From JBBDLF01 sp040879025 (lineage in GTDB: Bacteria; Pseudomonadota; Gammaproteobacteria; Pseudomonadales; Pseudohongiellaceae), in assembly GCA_040879025.1 (NCBI GenBank), contig JBBDLF010000015.1, positions 62,001 through 126,000 of the forward strand: a stretch of DNA of 64,000 nt, read 5' to 3'. Below, one piece after another: positions 53,340 to 62,833 of this stretch. The notes under the pieces are model-generated. The model saw nothing but the letters and a program-made list of their open reading frames with translations, had not been told where the DNA came from and ran no database searches. Made by a program: the position numbers and the translations under genes. The first letter of the stretch is position 1, and the number at the start of each line of letters is the position of its first letter.

Positions 53340-53723
53340 CTAGAGCATTTCCTGAATGCGTTGCTGCAACTCAGGATCCGCCGACATCTGTTGCGCGATC
53401 ATGTTGTAAGTCTGAACATCAAGACCGGCTTCCTCCACGGCCTCAACCATCTTGGTTTGCGCCTCCTGCTGCAATTCCTGTGCTTCCTCGGGGTCCTGGG
53501 TGGCACCGATGGATTCCGAGTATTCCACCTGGATTTCGGTCACTGAGCCCAGGGCATTGGCGAACTGACTCAAGGTCTGCTCATCAAGTTCAACCTGGGG
53601 CTGTTGTTGGGCAGGTGGTGGCTGTCCCTGCGGCTGGCCCTGTTGCTGGGCGTTGGCTCCCGACGACACAACCAGCGCCAGACCGGCAGCGGCAATCAGA
53701 TTTTGGATAGATAGAATTCTCAT
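53340..53723 (-). CDS. Exported DUF4168 protein
   Basis: A 127-aa protein with signal peptide MRILSIQNLIAAAGLALVVSSGANAQ, a Q/P-rich linker (QQGQPQGQPPPAQQQPQ) and a helical DUF4168 domain (LDEQTLSQFANALGSVTEIQ ... YNMIAQQMSADPELQQRIQ). Family function is unknown; members are small periplasmic helical proteins. Confidence 0.8.
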   Translation of the reverse strand: MRILSIQNLIAAAGLALVVSSGANAQQQGQPQGQPPPAQQQPQVELDEQTLSQFANALGSVTEIQVEYSESIGATQDPEEAQELQQEAQTKMVEAVEEAGLDVQTYNMIAQQMSADPELQQRIQEML

Positions 53724-53967
53724 GGATAGCTCCTGTGCTACATGGTTGACTACACCCGCGCCAGTGGCGGCTCAGATTAAGCGAGTGTCCCAATGCGAAG
53801 GGAGCAGTATTCATGCCAAGGTGGTTTTTTCGCCTGCGGATAGGACGTAAGTCATTATAATATATAATGTTAATTGATTGTTTAAGAATTTATTCCTATC
53901 CGTTATTCACAACGGGAGGGTTTGCTCTGTATCATAATGTCACATGACTGGAAACGGATAGTGACAA

Positions 53968-55485
53968 ATGAATACAACCAGTATCTTTCGCGCGATACCC
54001 TGGCCGGCGACCCTTCAGTTTTCCATTCTTGGTTTTGTGCTGTTGCCGCTGATCATTATCTCCGCCGTCGGCGTCGGTTATTTCGTCAGCGTCAGTAGCC
54101 AAATCGAAGAAGACCGGCTCAAGGAAGAGCTGAGCCTGCTCGCCAGAGCCGTGCGACTGCCTATTGGCCAGAGCCTCGAACAGGCCGAGATCGACGATGT
54201 GCAGAGCGCACTCGATTCTGTGTTCGAGATAGGTCGTGTCTATGGCGCGTCAATCTACAACGTCTACGGTGACCGAATCGCATCGGCCGGTATCGCAGAG
54301 CGAAATCTGGTTAATACCCGGGTGGTTGCCGAAACGGTGGAGACGGGAGAGATGCAGGAACGATTCCGTGAAGTTGACGGCCTCGATGTTTTTTCACAAT
54401 TCCTGCCGGTGGTGGACACCGGCGGGCGGATCAACGGACTGGTTCAGATTACGCGAAGAAGCAGCGACTTTGACGCGGCCATCCAGCAATTGCAGATTAC
54501 CGCCTGGACCATCTGGTTTGTGCTGGTCGGAGTGATGACAATTATCGTGGTGCTGGGCCATTACGGCAGTGTGGGGCGTTATGTGCGCAACCTGCTGCAA
54601 ACTATGGCGCAGGTTGAACGCGGTGTGCGCTCCAGGCGGGCGATACCCGCAGGGCCTCGTGAACTGGCCAATATCAGTGACGGTCTGAATCGCATGCTCG
54701 ACGGAATTGAGCGGGCCAAGGCACAGGTCAGTTCGCATCAGGAAACCGAAAAGCAGCTTAACGAACGTCTGCGCGACCAGGAAAAAATGGCCGCTATAGG
54801 GCGTGTGGCCCGTGGCGTCGCTCATGAACTGGGCGCACCGTTGAGCGTTATCAATGGCCGCACCCGCCGGCTCAGAAACCTGGTCGGAAGCGACGTCGAC
54901 GGTGACAGGCAACTGAACGCGATTCAACAACAGGTGCAGCGGCTGAATCGCATTGTGCGCCAACTGCTGGAATACTGCCGCCCGGACGCCGCCAAGCTCG
55001 GGCCGGTGGATCTCGCAGAGATTGCCGAGGATGCGGTGGCGGCACTGGCGCCAGAATTGCCAGGCCGGCAGGCCGACACCAAACCCGTATTTGAAATCAG
55101 TGTGGAAACCGATCCGTTACCGACGCTCACCGGAGATCCGGCGCGGCTCGAACTGGCGTTGGTCAACCTGCTGCGCAATTCCGCGCAGGCTGGAGCGAAA
55201 CAGGTTTCTATCCGCATCCAGGCAAACTACACCAGTCTGTCATTGGTCGTCGAGGACGACGGTGCCGGCCTGCGCGAGCCGGCCGAGAAACTTCAGGAAC
55301 CGTTTTTTACGACCAAATTGCCGGGCGAGGGTACAGGTTTGGGACTGGCGATTGTCGATAACGTGGCCAGTGAACATGATGCCAGCCTGAAGATAAACGA
55401 CACCGGAGCGGGATGCCGCGTTGAGATTGAATTTCCCTTTAAGCATATCGAGAGTGAACAGGAAACCGCACACGATGGCGATTAA
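53968..55485 (+). CDS. Membrane sensor histidine kinase
   Basis: A 505-aa kinase: membrane helix about 20-42, a periplasmic sensor about 45-175, a second helix about 180-200, a HAMP-like linker, then HisKA with His286 in VAHELGAPLSV and an HATPase domain with LLRNSAQAG (N-box), DDGAGL and GEGTGLGLAIVDN. It phosphorylates the NtrC-type regulator encoded next, whose start lies inside this gene (11-bp overlap). The signal is unknown. Confidence 0.92.
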   Translation: MNTTSIFRAIPWPATLQFSILGFVLLPLIIISAVGVGYFVSVSSQIEEDRLKEELSLLARAVRLPIGQSLEQAEIDDVQSALDSVFEIGRVYGASIYNVYGDRIASAGIAERNLVNTRVVAETVETGEMQERFREVDGLDVFSQFLPVVDTGGRINGLVQITRRSSDFDAAIQQLQITAWTIWFVLVGVMTIIVVLGHYGSVGRYVRNLLQTMAQVERGVRSRRAIPAGPRELANISDGLNRMLDGIERAKAQVSSHQETEKQLNERLRDQEKMAAIGRVARGVAHELGAPLSVINGRTRRLRNLVGSDVDGDRQLNAIQQQVQRLNRIVRQLLEYCRPDAAKLGPVDLAEIAEDAVAALAPELPGRQADTKPVFEISVETDPLPTLTGDPARLELALVNLLRNSAQAGAKQVSIRIQANYTSLSLVVEDDGAGLREPAEKLQEPFFTTKLPGEGTGLGLAIVDNVASEHDASLKINDTGAGCRVEIEFPFKHIESEQETAHDGD

Positions 55486-56872
55486 CGAGAAAGACAGGGT
55501 CCTGCTGGTTGAGGACGATCAGGATCTGGCGGAACTGCTTTTTGAAGAACTGGAAGGCGCAGGTTATCAGGTGGACACGGCTTCCTCGGCTGAACAGGCG
55601 TTGGTCCGTATCAAGGAATGGCCGCCTGCGCTGGTGGTCAGCGATTTGCGGTTGCCCGGAGACAGTGGCATGAGTCTGTTGTCATTGGCGGGAAAGTCTG
55701 ATACCGCGCCGGCTTTTCTTATCATCACTGCGTTTGGCACCATCAACCAGGCAGTTGAAGCACTCAAGGCCGGCGCCGACGAGTTTTTGACCAAACCTTT
55801 GGATATTGACCATTTTTTACTGGCATGCGAGCGTCTGGTGGATAACCGGCATCTGCGCTCAGAACTGCAACACTATCGTTCATTGATGGCCGGCGACGGG
55901 TTTCACGGCATCCTCGGTCAGAGCCCGCCGATGCGGAGCCTGTATCAGCAAATGCGACAGATCAGTGCGGCGGACGGGCCGGTACTGGTTGTGGGCGAAA
56001 GTGGCACGGGCAAGGAACTGGTCGCACGCGCGGTTCACGAGGAAAGCACACGCGCGCAAGGTCCGTTTCTGGCGGTAAACTGTGCCGGTATCCCTTCGGA
56101 ATTGATGGAAAGCGAATTTTTTGGCCATGTGACAGGGGCATTTACCGGTGCCAGGAAAGCCCGGGAAGGATTGCTCGCACAGGCCGATGGCGGTGTACTA
56201 CTGCTCGATGAAATTGCTGAAATGCCGCTGACGCTTCAGGCAAAATTGCTGCGTGCGCTACAGGATGGAAGCATCAGGCCTGTCGGCGCCAATGACGAGA
56301 TCAAGGTCGACGTACGCATTATCGCGGCAACGCACCGCGATCTGCAACAGCGATGCACGGAAGGCAGTTTCCGCGAAGATTTGTATTTTCGACTGGAAAC
56401 TTTCATGCTCAAGGTGCCGCCGCTGCGAGAAAGAGAAGGCGATATCGAACTGCTGGCCGACCATTTTTTAAACCAGAACCGGCAGAGAAATCAGCGCATT
56501 ATCCGTGGATTCACTTCAGAGGCACTAGCCGCGCTGCAGGCGTACAATTTTCCCGGTAACGTACGGGAACTGCAAAATGCGGTGGACCGGGCGGTGGCGT
56601 TTTGCGATGCCAGCTTGATCGATGTCAGCCACTTGCCGCAACGGATCGTCGATGCGCCACTCAATTTACCGTCCACGGGGTCTTCGCCAGAGGCAGTCGA
56701 AATCACGGCTGGCTGGCGGATGCCTGCGCAGGCCGACGACCTGCCCAGGCTGGAGGCCGTGCAACGCCATTACGTTCAACACGTGCTCGAGCACACCGGC
56801 GGAAACAAACGGCGCGCCGCTGATATTCTTGGCGTCACCCGGCGCACCCTGTACCGCTGGCTGGAATCATAA
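55475..56872 (+). CDS. Sigma-54-dependent response regulator (NtrC family)
   Basis: A 465-aa regulator: receiver domain with phospho-acceptor Asp57 (VVSDLRLPG), AAA+ domain with Walker A (VVGESGTGKE), the GAFTGA loop at 221-226 that contacts sigma-54, and a C-terminal Fis-type helix-turn-helix (KRRAADILGVTRRTLYRWL). It should activate sigma-54 promoters when phosphorylated by the neighbouring kinase. Targets are not visible in the window. The start ATG 55475 overlaps the kinase end. Convergent with dbpA by 6 bp. Confidence 0.94.
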   Translation: MAINEKDRVLLVEDDQDLAELLFEELEGAGYQVDTASSAEQALVRIKEWPPALVVSDLRLPGDSGMSLLSLAGKSDTAPAFLIITAFGTINQAVEALKAGADEFLTKPLDIDHFLLACERLVDNRHLRSELQHYRSLMAGDGFHGILGQSPPMRSLYQQMRQISAADGPVLVVGESGTGKELVARAVHEESTRAQGPFLAVNCAGIPSELMESEFFGHVTGAFTGARKAREGLLAQADGGVLLLDEIAEMPLTLQAKLLRALQDGSIRPVGANDEIKVDVRIIAATHRDLQQRCTEGSFREDLYFRLETFMLKVPPLREREGDIELLADHFLNQNRQRNQRIIRGFTSEALAALQAYNFPGNVRELQNAVDRAVAFCDASLIDVSHLPQRIVDAPLNLPSTGSSPEAVEITAGWRMPAQADDLPRLEAVQRHYVQHVLEHTGGNKRRAADILGVTRRTLYRWLES

Positions 56873-58369
56873 CCGTCTGACGCGGAACGAGCGCCCCTTG
56901 AGTTTACCCTGGCTTATCTTCCTTTCCGCGGTTTGCGCCGCCTCCCGGGTGACCGCCACGTAGGCGCAGTTATCGAACAGCGTAATCTTGCCGACTTCCC
57001 CGGCCGCGACCCCGTTTTCTCCGGTTAATGCGCCAAGAATGTCTCCAGGTCGCAGCTTCTGTTTTTTGCCTCCCTCAATCTGCAGGGAAACCATGTTGGG
57101 ACGGGCGGGTTTCAGGGCCAGGTTGGCGGCGGGCAACGGAGAAGAAATCAGTTCCTGTTGCAGGTGTTTTGCCAGTGCTTCAAATTTGAACCGCTCTCCG
57201 GGCGTGTAAAAGGCGCAGGCGAAACCTTGCCTGCCGGCGCGGCCGGTGCGTCCAATGCGGTGCGTATACACTTCAAGATCGCGGGGAATGCGTAAATTGA
57301 TGACGCAATCCAAAGCTTCGACATCCAGGCCACGGGCGGCGACGTCCGTGGCAACCAGCACCGAGACGCTTTTATTGGCGAAGCGTACCAGAATCTGGTC
57401 CCTGTCCTTTTGTTCCAGATCGCCGTGCAGCGCCACGGCACTGAAGCCGTGGCTTTCAAGTTCCCTGGCGACCTCGGCCGTTTCCACTTTGGTTGTGCAG
57501 AACACCAATGTCGAATCGGGCTGAGAGGATAACAACAGAGCTCGCAGGGCGGCCATGCGGTGGGAGTCGTCTTGCACCGGATAAAAAAACTGTGTGATAT
57601 TGCCCTCTTCATGAACCTCATCGACCTGCACCATCACCGGTTCGGTCATCACACGCCGCGCGATGGACTCAATCTGTTTGGGATACGTAGCGCTGAACAA
57701 CAGGTTCTGTCTTTGTCCGGGCAGATACTCGATGATCGCATCGAGCGCTGTCTGAAATCCCATATCCAGCATGCGATCCGCTTCGTCCAGCACCAGCGTG
57801 GTCAGCGTTTCGAGTTTCAACGATTGCTTGCGCAAATGCTCTTCGACCCGGCCGGGCGTACCCACGATGATATGCGCGCCATGCTCCAGCGAACCCAACT
57901 GGGGTCCGAACGGCATACCGCCACACAGGGTGAGTATTTTGATGTTATGAATTCCGCGGCCGAGTTTGCGCAGTTCCCGGGCAACCTGATCGGCCAGTTC
58001 ACGGGTAGGACATAGCACCAGGGATTGAACCCTGAATTTTTTGACATCAAGCTTTTCCAGCAGCCCCAGCCCAAAGGCCGCGGTTTTTCCGGAACCTGTT
58101 TTAGCCTGGGCAATAATATCCTTTCCGGCCAGTACTGATGGCAGGCTTCGCGCCTGGATGGGTGTCATGGTGTGATAGCCGAGGGTGCCGAGGTTATCCA
58201 GCAGGGCGCCAGAGAGTTGCAAGATGGAGAAGCCAGTGGGGTTTTTTTCAGCCGCGGGTTTGCTCACGGTTTGGCTCTTGTTTTTGCTCGCAGTTTTACT
58301 CTCGGTTTTATTCTCGATTTTACTCACAGGGTATCCTGTTATGGGTTGCAGCGGCAGTGAAGCCTGCAC
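56867..58369 (-). CDS. dbpA: ATP-dependent RNA helicase DbpA
   Basis: A DEAD-box helicase acting on 23S rRNA during 50S assembly. Motifs: AKTGSGKT, DEAD, SAT, and HRIGRTGRAG. The C-terminal RNA-binding domain (LRPGDILGALTGENGVAAGEVGKI) is the DbpA hallmark. The open frame runs to a GTG at 58369, giving 500 aa with a K/S-rich N-terminal segment (ENKTESKTASKNKSQTVSK) not found in E. coli DbpA. The true start could be further in. Confidence 0.92.
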   Translation of the reverse strand: MQASLPLQPITGYPVSKIENKTESKTASKNKSQTVSKPAAEKNPTGFSILQLSGALLDNLGTLGYHTMTPIQARSLPSVLAGKDIIAQAKTGSGKTAAFGLGLLEKLDVKKFRVQSLVLCPTRELADQVARELRKLGRGIHNIKILTLCGGMPFGPQLGSLEHGAHIIVGTPGRVEEHLRKQSLKLETLTTLVLDEADRMLDMGFQTALDAIIEYLPGQRQNLLFSATYPKQIESIARRVMTEPVMVQVDEVHEEGNITQFFYPVQDDSHRMAALRALLLSSQPDSTLVFCTTKVETAEVARELESHGFSAVALHGDLEQKDRDQILVRFANKSVSVLVATDVAARGLDVEALDCVINLRIPRDLEVYTHRIGRTGRAGRQGFACAFYTPGERFKFEALAKHLQQELISSPLPAANLALKPARPNMVSLQIEGGKKQKLRPGDILGALTGENGVAAGEVGKITLFDNCAYVAVTREAAQTAERKISQGKLKGRSFRVRRL

Positions 58370-58407
58370 GCAATGGGGCGGCAGTGTACAGCAAACGATG
58401 CGAGGTT

Positions 58408-59007
58408 TCAGACCAGATTATAAATAACAATGCCGACTGTAGCGGCGGTGATGATCAACGCGATACTTGCCAGCAGACCATCGCGGGCGATTATCGACAG
58501 GCCGAACATGGTCAGGGCGGCACCCGCGCCATTGGCGCTGAACGGAATAACTTCCATAAACGGCATCATGGCGGCGATCGAGAGACAGGCGACGGCAATG
58601 AAATGCACACCGCCGTTATTGATCACAAACTGCAGGCGAGGTCTTATCCAGCGATCGATGAACCGGGCCGGTCGTTTCAGCCAACCCAGCACTTTGCAGA
58701 GTTTGTCCTTGGAAACCGAGCGCGTGAGTATCCACTGAGGGAACCAGAAATGTTCGCGCCGCAGCAACAACTGTATCGCGACCAACGCAACCAGTATTCC
58801 CATGATCGTAGGTACGCCGGGGATATCGCCAATGAAGGGGGCGAGGGTAACCAGCCCCGCGACCAGCAATAACGGTCCGAGAGAACGGTGGCCAATCTCG
58901 TCGAGTACGTTGTCGAGTGAAATTTCATTTCTGCCCGACACGGCGTGCTCCACTCTGTCGACTAACTCCTCGAGATTCTCCGGTTGTCTCTCCATGCGCC
59001 GCTCCAT
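58408..59007 (-). CDS. ExoD-family membrane protein
   Basis: A 199-aa protein with the ExoD pattern: N-terminal ISLDNVLDEIGHRSLGPLLLVAGL, several membrane helices (about 45-85, 130-195) and FWFPQWI between. ExoD is linked to exopolysaccharide production in rhizobia; the actual activity is unknown. It runs in the same direction as dbpA, 38 bp upstream of its GTG. Confidence 0.8.
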   Translation of the reverse strand: MERRMERQPENLEELVDRVEHAVSGRNEISLDNVLDEIGHRSLGPLLLVAGLVTLAPFIGDIPGVPTIMGILVALVAIQLLLRREHFWFPQWILTRSVSKDKLCKVLGWLKRPARFIDRWIRPRLQFVINNGGVHFIAVACLSIAAMMPFMEVIPFSANGAGAALTMFGLSIIARDGLLASIALIITAATVGIVIYNLV

Positions 59008-59058
59008 TCCCTGTCATCACTTTATCACGGCCGCCTCTTGTTATGGTATATTCCGCGA

Positions 59059-59679
59059 ATGCCGTATACATGGTCGCCAATGCGTTCACCCAGCCTGAAA
59101 CTGGTCTGTCTGGCCGGGCTGTTGTTTGTCGGCCCGCCGGCCCTGTCGCAGGACTCCTCCCAGGCGGACCCTCGTGACAATGAAACGGCGCCTCCGATCG
59201 AGGCGATCACCATTACTGGAGAACGGACGCTGCTGTCGATGCGCATCCAGATAGAGAGTGCGGAAGAACTGCTTTACGGCATGTTCAATACGTTGAACAG
59301 TTCGGATGATTTTGATATCCACTGCCGTCACCTGCGATCCGTCCGCTCACATCTGCCGCGGCGGGTGTGTGAGCCGGTGTTTTTTTTCAGTTTGAGAAAG
59401 GACAATTCGCAGCAGGCGCTGATGGATATCAGGCAGGCCTATACGAGTGAGGGCATCGATCCGGTGATGTTGTCCAGTGGAATGGCGTTACTCGACTCCG
59501 ACAGCGAACTGCGAAGCCTCGCCGAGGGCCGGTTTACAGAAATGAACGAGGAAATTCTCAAACTGGCGATGGAAAATCCGGCTTACCTCGAGGCATTGCT
59601 GCGGGTAAACAACCTGAAAACCGAGTATGAAGCCGAGCGGAAAGCGCGATTTCGGACCCGGGAGACCGACAGCGATTAG
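59059..59679 (+). CDS. Exported protein of unknown function
   Basis: A 206-aa protein with a signal peptide (LKLVCLAGLLFVGPPALSQ). The mature part begins with an acidic linker and EAITITGERTLLSMRIQIESAEELLYGMFNTL, reminiscent of proteins that follow a TonB-box-like ITITGER sequence but with no recognised domain. Starts at 59059 or 59080 are both possible. Confidence 0.6.
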   Translation: MPYTWSPMRSPSLKLVCLAGLLFVGPPALSQDSSQADPRDNETAPPIEAITITGERTLLSMRIQIESAEELLYGMFNTLNSSDDFDIHCRHLRSVRSHLPRRVCEPVFFFSLRKDNSQQALMDIRQAYTSEGIDPVMLSSGMALLDSDSELRSLAEGRFTEMNEEILKLAMENPAYLEALLRVNNLKTEYEAERKARFRTRETDSD

Positions 59680-59689
59680 TGTCCCGGGC

Positions 59690-60451
59690 TCAGGTCTGGT
59701 GATCAACCGTCAGCAAAGGCAGGTGTTCCAGCCGTATTCCGTCACTGTCAATCAATCCGTACCAGGCCTTGGCGTGCCAGTCACCGAGTACGATGCGTCT
59801 GGCATCGCCGCGTTTGTTGACAGGATGGTCGAGCCTGATGGTGTGTATGGCCGGTCGATGGGTATGCCCGTGAATCAGAGTATTCACTTTCAGTTCCTGT
59901 AACCGGTCCACCACGGCCTGATGAGTGACATCCATGATTTCGGATGCATATCCCCGGGTGGCCTGCTGACTGCGGGACCGGGCCTGTTGCGCGATCATCT
60001 GCCGCTCCACCAGAGATTTGCCGAGAAAATCCCGCTGCCAGTCCGGGTTGCGAACCATGGCGCGAAACCTCATGTACTCGGTGTCGCGGGTACACAGGGT
60101 ATCGCCATGCAGAAGCGCTATTTTGCCGACCGGTGAATCGAGCACGAAAGGATCCGTCAACAAGGTGGCGCCGCAGTTGGCGGCATAATCCCGGCCGATT
60201 AGAAAGTCCCGGTTGCCGTGCATCAGGTAAACCGACACACCGGCATCACCCAGAAGGCGCAAACGGGTTGCCAATTCGTCAGCCAGTGGATTGGGTGCGT
60301 CGTCGCCCACCCAGACTTCGAACAGATCGCCCAGAATGTAAAGCGCATCGGCATGGCCGGCGTGGGTGTCAAGAAACCGGAACAGGGTGGCCGTGATGTC
60401 CCTGCGTTCGGGTTCCAGATGCAGATCTGAAATCAGGTAGATGCCTGCCAC
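59690..60451 (-). CDS. lpxH: UDP-2,3-diacylglucosamine diphosphatase
   Basis: A 253-aa metallophosphatase of lipid A synthesis that makes lipid X. Motifs: ISDLHLEPER, GNRDFLIGRDY, LLHGDTLC and HGHTHRP. It is close to ppiB on the same strand, the familiar gammaproteobacterial pair, with 4 bp between them. Confidence 0.95.
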   Translation of the reverse strand: MAGIYLISDLHLEPERRDITATLFRFLDTHAGHADALYILGDLFEVWVGDDAPNPLADELATRLRLLGDAGVSVYLMHGNRDFLIGRDYAANCGATLLTDPFVLDSPVGKIALLHGDTLCTRDTEYMRFRAMVRNPDWQRDFLGKSLVERQMIAQQARSRSQQATRGYASEIMDVTHQAVVDRLQELKVNTLIHGHTHRPAIHTIRLDHPVNKRGDARRIVLGDWHAKAWYGLIDSDGIRLEHLPLLTVDHQT

Positions 60452-60455
60452 GGGG

Positions 60456-60968
60456 TCAATCCCCGCCGTCGGTTTCGCCCTTCACTTCGGTGGATTCAAC
60501 AACGATATCCTCCACGGGCACGTCCTGATGGCCGGCAGCGGAGCCGGTGGGAGATTTTTTTATCTTCTCGATGACATCCATACCATCCGTCACCCGGCCA
60601 AAGACCGCATAGCCCCACCCCTGACTGGATTTATCGCGGTGATCCAGAAACAGATTGTCAGCGACATTGATGAAGAACTGGGCCGTGGCCGAATGCGGGT
60701 CTGCCGTGCGGGCCATGGCGAGCGTTCCCGACAGGTTGGAGAGCCCGTTGTCCGCTTCGTTCTCGATGGGCGCAGCGGTCGTTTTTTGCTTCATTCCCGG
60801 TTCAAAACCACCACCCTGGATCATGAATCCCTCAATCACCCGGTGAAAAATGGTACCGTCATAGAACCCTTCACGGGCATACCGCGCGAAATTTTCCGCG
60901 GATTTGGGCGCCTTGTCGAAATCCAGCTCTACAGTGAAGGTGCCATGGCTGGTGTTGAATACAATCAT
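60456..60968 (-). CDS. ppiB: Peptidyl-prolyl cis-trans isomerase B (cyclophilin)
   Basis: A 170-aa cytoplasmic cyclophilin: MIVFNTSHGTFTVELDFDKAP, FHRVIEGFMIQGGGF and FINVADNLFLDH are typical. No signal peptide. ATG 60968 is chosen over 60986 because the family begins at MIVF. It is divergent from glnS. Confidence 0.93.
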   Translation of the reverse strand: MIVFNTSHGTFTVELDFDKAPKSAENFARYAREGFYDGTIFHRVIEGFMIQGGGFEPGMKQKTTAAPIENEADNGLSNLSGTLAMARTADPHSATAQFFINVADNLFLDHRDKSSQGWGYAVFGRVTDGMDVIEKIKKSPTGSAAGHQDVPVEDIVVESTEVKGETDGGD

Positions 60969-61047
60969 TTGCTGTCCTTGATACACGCATCGGTTTTAAC
61001 ATGGGGTTTGAGACCGATTCCCTCTTATGGGAAAGGTCAGGAACCGG

Positions 61048-61053
61048 TATAAT
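61048..61053 (+). promoter_or_regulatory. Candidate -10 element upstream of glnS
   Basis: A perfect TATAAT lies 38 bp before the glnS ATG. I find no good -35 at 15-19 bp upstream (TATGGG at 61026 is poor), so activity is likely but not proven. Confidence 0.5.
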
Positions 61054-61091
61054 AAGCGTTTTAGCAGTTGTGAAAAAGCAGAAATCGCCCC

Positions 61092-62819
61092 ATGAACTCT
61101 CCCCATCCGGAAAACAAAGTTTCCCGTGCATCATCCAATTTCATCAGACAAAAGGTTGAACAGGACCTGGCAGCGGGGAAACACGGCGGTCGTGTCCACA
61201 CCAGGTTTCCACCCGAACCCAACGGTTATTTGCATATCGGTCATGCCAAATCGATTTATCTGAATTTCTCCCTCGCAGAGGAATTCAACGGTGCCTGCAA
61301 CTTGCGCTTCGATGATACCAACCCCGCCAAAGAGAGCCAGGAGTTCGTTGACTCAATCAAAGACAACATTCGCTGGCTGGGTTTCAACTGGAACGGCAAG
61401 GTACGTTATGCGTCGGATTATTTTGATCTGTTGTACGATTTTGCTGTACAGCTTATCGAAAACAATCTGGCTTACGTCTGTGATCTGAGTCCGGACCAGG
61501 CGCGGGAATACCGCGGCACACTGACGGAACCGGGCCGTAACAGTCCCGGCCGTGACCGGTCGGTGGCGGACAACCGTGATCTGTTCCAACGAATGCGTGA
61601 GGGAGAATTTGCCGATGGCAAATACAGTCTGAGGGCCAGAATCGACATGGCTTCTCCCAATATGAATATGAGAGACCCGGTACTTTACCGTATCCGTCAT
61701 CTGCATCATCACCAGACTGGTGACAAATGGTGCATTTATCCGCTGTACGACTACACTCACTGCATCTGCGATGCTCTGGAAAACATCACCCATTCGCTGT
61801 GTACACTTGAATTTGAAGACCACCGACCCCTTTACGACTGGATATTGCATCACCTGGAACTCGATTCCTTAAGAGAGGCCAGCGATCTGGGTGACAGCGG
61901 CATCCAGTATGTTTTGCCGGAGCAAACGGAGTTCGCCAGGCTCCGACTGAACTACACCGTGATGAGCAAGCGCAAACTCAGGGAACTCGTGGACGGAGGC
62001 ACGGTGGCCGGGTGGGACGACCCGCGAATGCCGACGCTTTCCGGACTGAGACGGCGCGGCTATACCGCGGCATCCATACGAAATTTTTGTGAAATGGTGG
62101 GTGTCACACGCAGTGACAGTGTGGTGGATTTCGGTATGCTGGAGCATGCCGTACGCGAAGACCTGGACCGAGTGGCACCGCGGGCCATGTGTGTTCTGAA
62201 TCCGCTGAAGGTCACCATAGAGACGTACGACCAGGGTCAGGTGCAACAGTTAAGCATGCCGCGGCATCCCAAAATGGAAGCAATGGGACGACGCACGGTG
62301 CCTTTCTCGCGTGAACTCTATATCGACCGCAGCGATTTTGAGGAATCACCGCCGCCAGGTTTCAAACGACTGACCGCGGGCGGTGAAGTGCGTCTTCGCG
62401 GCGCTTACGTTATCAAGTGTGAACGGATGGTAAAAAACGAAAGGGGTGAGACGGTGGAATTGATTTGCAGCCACGACGCCGATACGTTGGGTAAATCCCC
62501 GGAAGGTCGCAAGGTGAAAGGCGTTATCCACTGGGTTTCGGTACCGCACGCGCTCGAAGCGGAAGTACGGCTGTACGACCGGCTGTTCAGCGTGGAAAAC
62601 CCGGATGACAAATCCATAGCGAATTATCATGACTGTCTTAATCCGGAGTCGCTGACCATTCTGAAAAAATGCTTCGTTGAGCCTTCCGTAGCGGAAGACG
62701 AGAACGCCGTGCCGTTCCAGTTCGAGCGCGAGGGTTATTTTCTCGCCGACAGCGATTCGGAAGGCCGGCTGGTGTTTAATCGCACCATTACCCTGCGCGA
62801 CTCCTGGGCGAGGCAATAA
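61092..62819 (+). CDS. glnS: Glutaminyl-tRNA synthetase
   Basis: A 575-aa class I synthetase: FPPEPNGYLHIGHAKSI contains the HIGH motif, MSKRKL the KMSKS-type motif, and LRFDDTNP follows HIGH as in GlnS. The C-terminal anticodon-binding beta-barrels are complete. cysS starts 14 bp downstream, so the two are in one operon. Confidence 0.96.
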   Translation: MNSPHPENKVSRASSNFIRQKVEQDLAAGKHGGRVHTRFPPEPNGYLHIGHAKSIYLNFSLAEEFNGACNLRFDDTNPAKESQEFVDSIKDNIRWLGFNWNGKVRYASDYFDLLYDFAVQLIENNLAYVCDLSPDQAREYRGTLTEPGRNSPGRDRSVADNRDLFQRMREGEFADGKYSLRARIDMASPNMNMRDPVLYRIRHLHHHQTGDKWCIYPLYDYTHCICDALENITHSLCTLEFEDHRPLYDWILHHLELDSLREASDLGDSGIQYVLPEQTEFARLRLNYTVMSKRKLRELVDGGTVAGWDDPRMPTLSGLRRRGYTAASIRNFCEMVGVTRSDSVVDFGMLEHAVREDLDRVAPRAMCVLNPLKVTIETYDQGQVQQLSMPRHPKMEAMGRRTVPFSRELYIDRSDFEESPPPGFKRLTAGGEVRLRGAYVIKCERMVKNERGETVELICSHDADTLGKSPEGRKVKGVIHWVSVPHALEAEVRLYDRLFSVENPDDKSIANYHDCLNPESLTILKKCFVEPSVAEDENAVPFQFEREGYFLADSDSEGRLVFNRTITLRDSWARQ

Positions 62820-62833
62820 ACGAGGCAAGCATA